Below, one piece after another: positions 1 through 10,332 of a DNA stretch of 64,000 nucleotides (position 1 is the first letter of the stretch; every line of letters starts with the position of its first letter). This stretch comes from Gracilaria vermiculophylla (lineage: Eukaryota > Rhodophyta > Florideophyceae > Gracilariales > Gracilariaceae). The stretch lies in assembly GCA_019155205.2 (NCBI GenBank), contig JAHNZQ020000049.1, forward strand, positions 1,179,448 to 1,243,447, in the 5' to 3' direction. The translations under genes and the position numbers were made by a program. Below the pieces are notes generated by a model. That model searched no databases. It was not told the origin of the DNA and was given only the letters and a program-made list of their open reading frames with translations.

Positions 1-1359
1 ATCTCAAATGTATTTGACCATGCGGAGGGAGTTCTATTGGCTGAACATGGCCAACGACGCCTTCCAAACGGTGGCGGACTGTTATTCCTGCGCCGCCGCT
101 AGGGGGAGTATACGGAAACACCGGACGCCCCTCACACTATTCCCACCTTCAGGACCGTTGGAGTTTGTGGCCATGGACATCTTGGGTCCTCTCCCCAAGA
201 CGGAGCGAGGGCATCGATTTATCCTCGTGATCACGGATCGCTTTTCCAAGATCACGCGTGTTATCCCCCTTCGGTGCAGTACTGCAGCAGTGATTGCCGA
301 CGCCTTTCTGGAGCGGTGGGTTTATCTCTACGGGATACCGTTGTACCTCCTTACGGACAATGGACCCCAGTTCGCGGCGAAACTCTTCAGCGCCGTTTCC
401 GGAATGCTGGGGATGAAGCAGTTGTTTACAACTGCCTATCACCCCCAGAAAAACGGCCAGGCGGAACGGTTCAACAAAACCATCGCCTCGAGGCTGAAAC
501 ACTACGTCGCGGACCACCAGAAGGATTGGGACGCATATGTGGGACCCCGCACATATGCACACAACCTACAGGTGCACCGCTCCACGGGAATGCTCCTTTC
601 AATTTGGTGCTCTCGTGCATTCCTTCAAGTGCTGTCTTCGCGGCACGCGCCACGGCGCATCCGGCGGATGGGCCACAGACGCCAACAGCGGCACAAGCCA
701 AACGCTCCATCCTAAGGCGATATGAGAAGGCACTCTCCCTCGCGAAGGAGAGACTCAACGCCACGCAGAGGAGATACAAACAGGACTTCGACCGAAAGAT
801 TATGGAAGGTCCCCACCTGAAGGGAGTCGACGAGGTGTTCCTCGATAAACCCGCGGAGAACTCCGAGGAACCGCCAGACGTCACGGGCAAGTTAGCACCC
901 ACCACCTCAGGGCCCTTCAAAGTCCTGGCCACCTACAGGGATACTGTCGCCATTGAGGTGAACGGGCTTAGGGATGTCCTCTCCCGTGATAGGGTGACGA
1001 AAGTCCAAACGCCCAGCCTCCCAGGAATGCCCGCCACCCCACCTCAGGGACACCGCGCGGAGATTCCTTATTCCACCACCTCAGGCGCGGCGGCACCACG
1101 GGATACTGGGACCCGCATCACCGCCCTCGGTGAGCCTATCCTGGAGGCTTCCGATGCCATCATGATCCCTGAAGGCGACATCCTCTACGCGGTGGATCAT
1201 ATTGTCTCGCATCGAGGAACCCCTGCGGGAGTACTGTACCGCGTCCGCTGGTATGGGTACACCTCGAAGGATGACACGGAAGAACCTCCGGAACATATCC
1301 CGGAGAACTTCCTTAGGCGATATTGCGCCAATCTGGTGCGGAAACGCCACTCCACATAG
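1..1359 (+). pseudogene. Ty3/gypsy integrase and chromodomain, 5'-truncated by window edge (element 1)
   Basis: Encodes the C-terminal part of a gypsy polyprotein. Visible are the end of the HHCC zinc finger (CYSC), the integrase core with the first Asp in VAMDILGPL, the second in LLTDNGPQF and the Glu in NGQAERFNKT, then a linker and a C-terminal chromodomain (about 1180-1345; RVRWYGYTSKDDTEEP) typical of chromoviruses. All three catalytic acids are present. Compared with the second copy at 3549-5671, one base is missing near 590, which shifts the frame after the VHRS motif, so the copy is dead. The frame resumes in +1 and stops at 1357-1359. Function of the family: inserting element cDNA, with the chromodomain guiding target choice. 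The rest of the element lies left of the window. Confidence 0.9.
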
Positions 1360-1600
1360 GCGCTTCCGTCTAGGAAAGGAGGAAGGGGCCCCCAAACGGA
1401 GATATTTTTCGTCTTCGCCGTATACCCCCCACCTGGAGTTATTTTTTCGCCTCCAGGATGCTGTGCTCGCTTTTTCGCATGCTCCTACGGCGGCACTCCG
1501 TGTCGCTGAGCACGCGGGCACGGCCTATGCATGTTTGAACTACCAATCGTGGAGTTTCTTCTCCAACCGAAGGATTGTTTATTGGTCTGGGTACTCTCAC

Positions 1601-2481
1601 CTACAGGTCACCGAACCGCGTTGAATACTCCGCTTCGAGGCGCGCTTTCGCTGTTAGCACTTGGCTGTCGAAGAACTCCGCCAAGCTGTCCTTCAGGGCC
1701 GCCATCGTGGCTCGGTGTGTCCGGGCCTTATGGAGCTCTAAGACCCAAGCACGCACCTCGCGCAGAGCCTCCACAGGAGAAGCCGAAGCAGGACGGCCTG
1801 TAACCAGGCACGCCTACACCAACTCGTGGAAGGCAACCTCCAGAGCCCCAGAGGATACTCCTCTCGACGGTGCACCCGATGCGGCCACCTCCGTTGATGG
1901 TGCAACAACCGCCACGGAGGGAGTTGCAGACGGCGGACCCGCTGAGACAAGAGCTCTCCGACGGGATTCTGCGAATTCCGCAGTGGAGGACCGCAATGCC
2001 AAGGGCGGAGTCGGAGACGCCGGAGGTGACGGTGGTGAGTGAACTGGAACACTCCGCAGGCGAGGCTGGGCAATCGGCGCAGGAACACTCCGCAATCAGG
2101 GTTGCACACTGGAGCCGAAGGTACCGGGACGGGGGCAATCTCGTCCTCCTCCATTGGAGGCACGGCGGCTACCACTGCGGGAGCATTCAGCACTGCGGCA
2201 GGCCGCGGAGTTATCACCTCAGGAGGGGCGCTCATATCTTTGGACGTAGCTGGTAACCGACAGGGCGCGCTGGTCGCCAAGCTCTCCACCAATGGTTCAT
2301 AGTCGAGGACCCGTAGCCGAAGCACCTGAGATGCGGGATCTGGCACAACTTGGGGAGCGGCCCTCGGTTGTACACCGACCGCGGAGGGAGCTGCGTTGAG
2401 ACGCCATCGTGGAATGCGCGGAGAAGACGGACGACCGAAGACAGACGAGGTATGTAGCACCATTGCGTGGCGCAAGTTCAT
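1601..2481 (-). pseudogene. Convergent antisense ORF of gypsy element 1 (unknown protein)
   Basis: Reads from an ATG at 2481 toward pol and ends at a TAG at 1601-1603, about 240 bp from the pol stop, so the two reading frames are tail to tail. I do not recognise the product. It starts MNLRHAMVLHT, has a Pro/Ala/Val-rich middle (PPMEEDEIAPVPVPSAPV) and an apparently helical C-terminus (ALREVRAWVLELHKAR, then AEFFDSQVLTAKARLEAEYS). Breaks: one base lost near 2108 and a stop at about 1814 where element 2 has Gln. The same ORF, in the same place and with the same start, occurs in elements 2 and 3. That argues that it was a real gene of the family rather than a chance frame. Confidence 0.6.
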
Positions 2482-2980
2482 ATCTCGCGGAGAATGAAGG
2501 GGGCGCGGACGATAAAATTATGAGACGATGCACCTTCACGGAGATTGAATAAGCGGACGCGAAAAAGCAGGTGTTGCCAAAAGGAGTAACCTCGGAGGAG
2601 TCAGAGTGGCTAACGCCTCCAGGGGGTCGGTATCCTCGCAGGACTGACCCACGCTCCGTCCACGGAAGTTGCGCGCTTGCACTACGCGCGGTGCGCCGGA
2701 GGATCCAGACACTTTCGCTGCCGACTGGCGCAGCAGTACAGAAGGGTGACACCAAGGAGGAGCGGATATCGCCGGGTGAAGAGGAGCTGGAGCCCACAAA
2801 CGCCGCAAGGAGTGAAACGCGAACCCGCGGCAACCGGCCGCGCGAGAGTATGGAGAAGAGAAGGAACGCCTGAAGGAGAGAACGGGCGAACCGCCGGATG
2901 TCGCCCGTGCCGCAACACCGATAGGAGCCACCCCAGGGATCAAGAAAGCGGAGGATGCACCTCGAGGAGGTGGTGCAATC

Positions 2981-2993
2981 TAGGAAAGGGGGT
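2981..2993 (+). other. Polypurine tract of gypsy element 1
   Basis: A purine run (aggaaaggggg) sits directly before the LTR, where plus-strand DNA synthesis of an LTR retrotransposon is primed. The same tract precedes the LTRs at 7339 and 9841. Confidence 0.8.
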
Positions 2994-2994
2994 A

Positions 2995-3548
2995 TGTAGT
3001 ACAGTGGCTCCTACGGAAATACGGTTATTTGGCCTTAAGGTATAATATTTCTAAGGAGGGTTCGTAATTTATTAGCTGGGCCACGTGGTGCATAATCTTG
3101 CCCGCTTGCGCTACAGTATCCTTAAGGTACTGTAGAATTTATTATTTATTTTAGATATTTTATGCAGGTAATTAGCACAGTAGTGCGACCTGCCAAGGCG
3201 GGCTGCCGGCCTGATATTTAAGCTGCCGCTTGAGCTCCACCTCTGGGGAAGTAAAGACAAGCACCCTTGAGTCTTCTTCTACATTTTCCGGTTGGAGTCT
3301 CTTGTCTGTTCACGCAGGTTTCTAAGCCGCCGATCCCCAGGTCGCATCATAGCAGCGCCTGTAGGAGCATTGTCCGCCCAGTGAACCTCCCCCTCCGCTT
3401 GGTGTTTGCGGATCCTTTTCAGAATTCCCCCGGCTCGCGACAGCGGATACCGGAGACCACGTTTAGGAATACGCGCCTTTCCAGTCACCAAAAACTCCTA
3501 ACGGACGTTGTGCTTTACTACCTCGAGAGGAGGGCTGACAGTACCACA
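2995..3548 (+). repeat. 3' LTR of gypsy element 1 (554 bp)
   Basis: Begins TGTAGTACAGTGG directly after the polypurine tract and ends CAGTACCACA, giving TG...CA ends with a short imperfect inverted repeat. Its length, 554 bp, equals that of the LTR at 18793-19346 and of the right-edge LTR once its transposon is subtracted. It contains a G-box palindrome CCACGTGG (3081-3088) and a TATA-like TATTTAAG near 3214, candidate promoter parts. Sequence to the right is RNase H coding of another copy, so this LTR marks the 3' edge of an element inserted in a second element. Confidence 0.9.
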
Positions 3549-5671
3549 GTGCTGAAAACTGACGCCTGTAAATATCAGGTTGGATGTGCCCACCTACTGG
3601 AGTAACCGGAAGGTGGACTTCAACCCATCGGATATTGGAGGCGCAGCCTCACCCCTACGGAACGGAAGTATTCCACTTCGGAGCGCGAATGTTTCGCCAT
3701 CTTGTGGGCGGTTTTGCTTTTACGCCCTTACCTGGGAGGCGCGCGCTTCACCTTGAGGACGGACCACGCACCATTCAACTGGATAATGTCCTTGACGGAT
3801 GCTTCCGGTCGCCTAGAAAGGTAGAGGTTCCGCCTCCTGGAGTTCGAGTTTGACATTTTCCACCGCCCTGGCATCAAACACCAGGCAGTGGACGCGCTCT
3901 CACAAATCTCCACCAATGGGGAAGACAAAACACCTTTGGAGGACAATATCCCGTGTCTGGTCATCCATGGCGCCGACAGAAAAGAAGGATCCGATGGAGA
4001 ATGTTTGCAATGCTGTGAACCTGGAGGCAGGTATAAAGGACTTCCTGAGGTGATGGCTCTTGTTGAGGAGGGGAAAGAAGTTCTCCCCATCACTGTGGCG
4101 AAGGTACTGAAGGAACAGAGTACGGATGCGTACTGCAAGGAGTGCCTCGCCCCTGTGGGGAGTTTGAAATCGTCATTCGACGTCGACCGAGACGGCCTGC
4201 TTGTACGCCACGCCCCCCTGGATGGAGCTCTCCAAAAGGTGGTCCCGACGAAGCTACGGGCGAGAGTGTTGTATCTCTCCCACTACCCTCGCCTCACCGG
4301 GCACCTCGGTGGATCTCGGATGTATTTCACCATGCGGAGGGAGTTCTATAGGCCGAACATGGCTAATGATGCATTCCAAACGGTGGCGGATTGCTGTTCC
4401 TGTGCTGCCGCTAGGGGGAGCATACGGAAACACCGGACGCCGCTCACGCTGTTCCCACCTTCAGGACCGTTAGAGTTTTTGACCATGGACATCTTGGGCC
4501 CTCTCCCCAAGACAGAGCGAGGGCATTGATTCATCCTCACGACCACGGACCGTTTTTCCGAGAACACGCGTGCCATCCCCCTCCGGAGCACTACTGCAGC
4601 AGTGATCGCCGACTACTTTCTGTAGCGTTGGGTCTATCCCTACGGGATACCGTTGTACCTCCTTATAAACAATGGCCCCAGTTCACTTCAAAACTTTTCA
4701 ACGCCGTCTCCAGAATGCTGGGGATGAAGCCGTTGTTTACAACTGCCTATCTCCCCCAGACAAACGGCTAGGCGGAAAGGTTCAACAAAACCATCGCCTC
4801 GAGGCTGAAGCACTACGTCGCGGACCACCAGAAGGATCGGGACGCAAATGTGGGACCCCTCACGTATGCATACAACCTACAGGTGCACCGCTCCTTGGGG
4901 ACGGCTCCTTTTAATTTGGTGCTCTCGCGCATTCCGCCAAGTGCCGTCTTCGTGGCACACGCCACGGCGCACCCGGCGGATGGGCCTCAGACGCCAACAG
5001 CGGCGCAAGCCAGTCGCTCCATCCTAAGGCGATATGAGAAGGCACTCTCCCTTGCGAAGGAGAGAGTCAACGCCTCGCAGAGGAGATACAAACAGGACTT
5101 CGACAGAAAGGTTATGGAAGGCCCTCATCTGAAGGAAGGCGACGAGATGTTCCTCGATAAACCCAAGGAGAACTCCGATGAACCACCGGACGTCACGAGC
5201 AAGTTAGCGCAGACCACCTCAGGGCCCTTCAAAGTCCTTGCCACCAACAGGGATACTGTCGCCATTGAGGTGAACGGGCTTAGGGATGTCGTTTCCCGTG
5301 ATAGGGTGACGAAAATCCCAACACCCAGCCTTCCAGGAATGCCCGCCACCCCACCTCAGGGACAACGCGCGGAGATTCTTCATCCTACCACCTCAGGGGC
5401 GACGACACCACGGGATACTGGGAACTGCATCACCGCTCTCGGTGAACCAATCCTCGAGGCTCCCGATGCCATCATGACCCCTGAAGGCGACATCCTCTAC
5501 GCGGTGGATCATATTGTCTCGCATCGACGAACCCCTGCGGGAGTACTGTACCGCGTCCGCTGGTATGGGTACACCTCGACGGACGACACGGAAGAACCTC
5601 CGTAACACATCCCGGAGAACCTCCTTAGGCGATACCACGCCAATCTGGTGTGGAAACGCCTCTCCACATAG
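3549..5671 (+). pseudogene. Ty3/gypsy RNase H-integrase-chromodomain, element 2, inactivated
   Basis: Starts directly after the LTR inside RNase H (KTDACKYQVG, then RTDHAPFNW in another frame) and runs through a pol linker, the HHCC finger (HLGG...CCSC), the integrase core and the chromodomain. Damage: a stop in RNase H after HLLE (about 3602), TGA at 4527 where element 1 has CGA, TAG near 4625, the second catalytic Asp changed (LLTDN to LLINN), CAG to TAG near 4770, and a stop in the chromodomain at 5605. The frame would end at 5669-5671. The missing 5' half probably lies left of the window, beyond the element 1 insertion. Confidence 0.88.
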
Positions 5672-5939
5672 GCGCTTTCGTTTAGGAAAGGGGGAGGGGG
5701 CCCCCGACCGGAGCGGTATTCGCCTCCGCAGTCTGTCGCCTACCTGGAGTTCTCTTTTTCGCCTCCAGGATGCCGTTGCTCACTTTCTGCATGCTCCCAT
5801 GGCAGCACTTTCTGTCGCTGAGCTCACGGGCACGGCCTAGTCATATTGGAACTACCGTTCACGGAGCTTCGGCTCCAACTGAAGGATCTTTTATGGCACC
5901 GCTACCAGGAACTAGCTCCCACTGCAAGGGTCCTATCAC

Positions 5940-6825
5940 CTACAGGTCACCGAATCACGTGGAATACTCCGCTTCGAGGCGCAATTTTGCCGTGAGCGCT
6001 TGGTTATCGAAGAACTCTGACAGGATTTCCCTGAGGGCCGCCATCGAGGTTCGGTCTGCCCGGGCCTTGTGGAGCTCTAAAACCCAGGCACACGCCTCGC
6101 GCAGAGCCTTTACAGGAGAAAGCGGAGCAGGACGGCCTGTCACCAGGCACGCCTGAACCAACTCCTGGAAGGCAGCCTCCAGAGCCCCGGATGAGACTCT
6201 TCCCGACGGTGCACCCGATGCGACCACCTCCGTTGACAGCGCAACACCCGCCACAGAAGGAGCCGCGGACGGCGGACCAGCTGGGCCAGGGGCTCCCCGA
6301 CGGGATTCCGCGGGCTCCGTAGTGGAGGTCGGCAATGCCAAGCACGGAGTCGATCACACCTGAGGTGACGGCGGTGCGGGAACAGGAACGCTATGTAGGC
6401 GAGGCTGAGTAATAGGCGCAGGGACGCTCCGCAATCGGGGCTGCACCACTGGGGCCGAAGGTACCAGGACGGGAGCAATCTCGTCTTCTTCCATTGGAGA
6501 CACGGCGGCTACCACTGCGAAAGCTCTCGGCACTGCGGCGTGCCGCGGAGTTATCACCTCAGTAGGTGAACCCATATCCTGGGACGGAGCCGGTAGCCGA
6601 CGAGACGTGTTAGTCGCCAGGCTTTCCAAAAAGGAGACACCATAGTTGAGGAACCGGAGTCGTATAACCTGAGGAGAGTGATCTGACGCCATATGCGGAG
6701 CGGCCCGCAGTTCCACGCCCGACCGGGGAGGGAGCCACGTCGAGGCGCCATCGTGGAATACTCGGAGAAGACGGACGATCGGAGACAGGGGAGGTATGGA
6801 GTACCATGGCTGGGCATAACTTCAC
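5940..6825 (-). pseudogene. Convergent antisense ORF of gypsy element 2 (unknown protein)
   Basis: Homologue of the antisense ORF at 1601-2481, in the same position relative to pol. Starts MKLCPAMVLHTSPV at 6825, shifts frame near 6716-6750, continues with VITPRHAAV and PPMEEDEIAP-type motifs (here SPMEEDEIAPVLVPS), has an in-frame TGA near 6352, and ends with the helical segment EACAWVLELHKARADR then LTAKLRLEAEYST. A further stop just before FGDL precedes the shared end at 5940. Many differences from element 1 are conservative at the protein level, judged by eye. Function unknown. Confidence 0.55.
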
Positions 6826-7338
6826 ATCCAGTGGAGTCCGACAAGGGCACTGAAGAAAAGATTAGGAATGATTCACCTGCACGGAGATGGCATGAACGGA
6901 CGCGACGAAGTGGGTGTTTCCCGAAGGAGAATCCTCGAAGAAATCGGAGTGGCGAGCGCCTCCAGGGCGTCGATATCCCCTCGGGACTGATCCACGCCAA
7001 GTCAACGGAATTTGCGCGCGTGCACCACGCACGGTACGCTGGAAGACGCGGACACTCACTTTGCCGACAGGCGCAGCATCACCGACGGGTAACACCAAGA
7101 AAATGCAGACGCAGCCGGGTTAAGGAGGAGCAAGGCCTACAAACGCCGCCAGGGATGAAACGCGAGCCCGCGGCAATACGCCGCGCAGGAGTATGGAGAA
7201 AGGGAGAAAAAGCCTGAAGGAGAGAACGGGTAAACTGCATGAGACGGCATTTGCCTCAACACCTATAGGAGCCACATCGGGGATCAAGAAATTGGAAGAT
7301 GCACCTCGAGGACGTGGTGCAATTTAGGAAAGGGGGTA

Positions 7339-8342
7339 TGTAGTACAGTGGTTTCTAAGGAAATAGGGTGGTTTGGCCTTATGGTATAATATTCCTAACG
7401 ATGGCTCGTATTTTATTAGCTGGGCCACGTGGTGCATAATACCGCCCACGTGCGCTACAGTATTCTCGAAGAACGTTAGAATTATGATTTATTTTAGTTA
7501 ATTTATGCAGGTAATTAGTACAGTAGCAAGACCTGCCGAGGCGGGCTTCCGGCTGGATACTGTTAGAACACTGGGTCAATGGTTGAGAACGCGAACGATG
7601 GTGACCAGCCAAGGAGAATTCGGCAGGTCGACCACAGTTTATACAGAGAATCAGACCTTCGAAAACGAGGCCAAAGTAAATGATTTCTACGGTACCCCTT
7701 TAGATGCACTAGCTATGAAACATCTTATTGCCAGCTATGCAAAGTCGAAACGAATGTCCTTCATGGGACAGTTGTCCTTCGCGAGATGCTTCTAGAGCAT
7801 TCCGTCGTGGACACAAATGGACACAAAGGATGCTTACATTGACAACAAGAGTGCCAATAGGTTCCTGTAAGGCCTATGACTTGAAACAGAGCATGATGAC
7901 ATGGAATTTCAAACGTGCTTGTAAAGCCTGTCTAGGGCAAACAACACATCGAATCAAACTGCAATTTTACGAGGAATGCATCTAGGGTACGTAAACCATA
8001 TAATATCAAGCATATTACTCATGATTCATAAAATAAAAGCATAAAGCAGTGTAAATCCTAAGAAATACTTCATATTTTTTCCGGTCGGAATCTCTTGTCG
8101 ATCAGCGCAGGTTTATAAGCCGCCGATCCCCAGGTCGCATCATAGCAGCGCCTGTAGGAGCATTGTCCGCCCAGTGAACCTCCCCCTCCGCTTGGTGTTT
8201 GCGGATCCCCTTTAAGAATTCCCCCAGCTCGCGAAAGCAAACACCGGAGATCATCTTTAGGAACACGCGCCTTTGGAGTCAACAAAAACTCCTAACGGGC
8301 GTTGTGCTTTACTACCTCGAGAGGAGGGCTGACAGTACCACA
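7339..8342 (+). repeat. 3' LTR of gypsy element 2, with its middle replaced
   Basis: Starts TGTAGTACAGTGG after polypurine tract 7325-7336 and ends ...CAGTACCACA at 8342. The first about 220 bp and last about 275 bp match the 554-bp LTR, including the G-box CCACGTGG at 7425-7432. About 75 bp of the standard LTR between them are missing and replaced by unrelated sequence (7561 to about 8066). Confidence 0.85.
7561..8066. other. Unrelated ~0.5-kb insert replacing part of the LTR
   Basis: Sequence here matches none of the other LTR copies. It begins TGTTAGAACA, a common start for Ty1/copia LTRs, but no clean target duplication or matching end is visible and about 75 bp of host LTR are lost. It could be a decayed solo LTR of another family or filler DNA from a repair event. 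No coding potential that I can support. Confidence 0.45.
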
Positions 8343-8888
8343 GAACCGTCCAAGGGAGTCCTGTGGATCCAGAATCTCTGAGATATGGTACGCGAATGTG
8401 ATTTGCGTTGCGACACAGAGGGGCAGGGACACGTAACGCTCCCTCCAGGAGTCGTTCACCTTGAGGTAACACTTTGGACGCTGCCCAGAAGGCATGACAT
8501 GGAACTCCGTGTTGAGCCAACCTTAGAAGTATCCGAAGGTCTTCCGCACTCGGGTCTTATCCGCAAACGACGTCCTCCACCGGTTGCGATTCAGCCAATA
8601 GAGGCGATCATGATGGGGATCGAAGTGCAGCACAGCGAGGGCGGGGCGCCCATCGGCGATGCTTCCCGGCCGCTCCACTTGCTGGTGAGTGCATTCTTTA
8701 TGAAGGAGGAGTTTTATTCGAGACTTAATCTCGAGCTCTTCTTCTGATCTGAGACAAGGAGTGTCGCAATGTACCATCGTGGTCGAAGTAATGTCACCGT
8801 GTGCTGGAGTGTTAAGTCAGTGAGCACGGAAGGCGTCCGCCCGGTTTTACTTCTTGTTATTCCAAGTGACCTGCGGTACGGCGCGATA
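8343..8888 (-). other. Remnant of gypsy element 3, minus-strand coding-like
   Basis: Follows the element 2 LTR directly, so it is probably the insertion target, an older element. The minus strand has a protein-like frame from 8777 down to about 8350 with a single stop near 8521 (pieces HFDPHHDRLYWLNRNRW and FHVMPSGQRPKCYLKV). By position it could be a continuation of the antisense ORF at 8889-9299. I also considered a faint resemblance to a reverse-transcriptase palm, which I cannot confirm. Confidence 0.3.
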
Positions 8889-9299
8889 TTACATTGACTC
8901 AAGGTACGGCACAAAGTGCTGAATGTAATCCTCCAGGCAGAAAGGGAGACTGACGCGCCTTTCATGAAAAAGCGCAAAGACCCGTGTCGCATGATGGCGA
9001 AAGTGCTTCCCTCCGCGGACCAGCACAGCGGTGGAGGTGTGATACACATCAGAAAAAGACGGCGAAGCAGAAGTTTGGGCCGGAGAAGTCCTCCCGAAGT
9101 TGTACATAGTCGGAGGAGCGAAGTACTGGTGTGTGGTAGCATTAGAGAAATTGGACGGAACAACACCAGGAAAGAGGCCAGCCGTTATACATCCATCGGA
9201 GGAAGGCACCATGTCCCGAAGCCGTTGAGAAATACGCGGAGAGAACTGAAAAAGAGATTTGAGGGAGGAAACGAGCACCATTGTGGGAATCGAGTTCAT
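8889..9299 (-). pseudogene. Convergent antisense ORF of gypsy element 3 (diverged)
   Basis: Starts at an ATG (9299) in the same local context (gttcata) as the element 1 copy, and its first 30 residues align with it (MNSIPTMVLVSSL against MNLRHAMVLHTSS; SPRISQRLRD against SPRIPRWRLN). It then diverges strongly and ends with a Leu-rich stretch (FCLEDYIQHFVPYLESM). This is the third, oldest-looking copy of the family's antisense gene and shows that the start and N-terminus outlast the surrounding sequence. Product unknown. Confidence 0.45.
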
Positions 9300-9840
9300 A
9301 TCAAACGGAGAACGATGGCAGGGCAAGAGGGAAGAGCATGCGTGGAGACGTCCCCAATGCGGATGAACGAGCGGAAACGACGATGCGGGCGTTTCCCGAA
9401 ACGGATCCTCGAGGATATCGAAAAGCTGGTCGCTGTAGGAGAATCAATTGCACCGCATTACGAGGAGGAGCCAGCAAACAGGCTAGACCGTCCCCCGTCC
9501 TGGCTGCGAACGGCAGGCTACCTCCCCCTTGCGGGTGACCTCCAGGCTGTACTGAAAAGGTCACCGCCGACTGGCACTATAGATTTAGTCGGGTACATGA
9601 AGAAGGAGCAGAAGAGGTTGGGATAAGAAGATTCAGGGACCCAAAAAAGCCCACAAGGAGATATGCAAACACGCGGCCGGTCCGCCACGCGAAAATTAGG
9701 TAGTTAGAGGAAATCCTTGGAAGAGAAGACTTTTCGCAATGTGGGAGACCGTTATGACGTTGCCGCCGTTAAGAGCCGTTCAAGGATCGATCTATGAAAG
9801 ATACAAATAGGAAATGTGGTTCCATTCAGGAAAGGGGGTA

Positions 9841-10332
9841 TATAGTACAGTGGATCCTAAGGTGATGTTTTCCCTGAGGAATTGTAGAATTTAGATTTAT
9901 TTTAGTTACTTAGTGTAGATGATTAGACTAATGCTCTGTAGTGAGACCTGTCGAGGCACGCTCCCGGCACTGTAATTAATCTGCCGGTTGAGCTCTACCT
10001 TAAGAGGAAATAAAGCAAGCACTCTTGAGTCTTCTCCTACTTTTTCCGGCTGCAGACTGTTGCCCAACCCCTTCAAGTATCTACGATCCCATCAGGTGTG
10101 ATATCTAAGCCACCAATTCCCTGGTTGCCTCATAGCAGCGCCTCTAAGAGCATTGTCCACGCAGTGGACCCCCGTTTTCGCGTAGTTCTTGTGCACTCTT
10201 TTTCAGGATTCTCACGGATCGTGACCGTGATTACCGGAGACCACCTTTAGGAAATCGCGCCTTTGGAGTCACCAAAAACTTTTAACGGAGTTTATGCGCT
10301 ATCAACTCGAACGGAGAACTGAAGATACCACG
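9841..10332 (+). repeat. 3' LTR of gypsy element 3, decayed
   Basis: Follows a polypurine tract (9828-9838). The first base pair of the TG end has mutated to TA (tatagtacagtgg) and the end reads gataccacg. About 90 bp near the start, including the G-box, are deleted relative to the 554-bp LTR. A canonical AATAAA lies near 10006, at the place where polyadenylation would be expected. It is the most diverged LTR here, consistent with being the oldest element of the stack. Confidence 0.82.

Noticed and set aside
149..562. Minus-strand frame of 137 codons inside element 1
   Set aside because: Fully overlaps the integrase frame, with no homologous frame noted in element 2; a shadow of the plus-strand coding.
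8350..8777. Calling the minus-strand frame a DIRS-type reverse transcriptase
   Set aside because: Only weak spacing similarity, without the YxDD box or other RT motifs.
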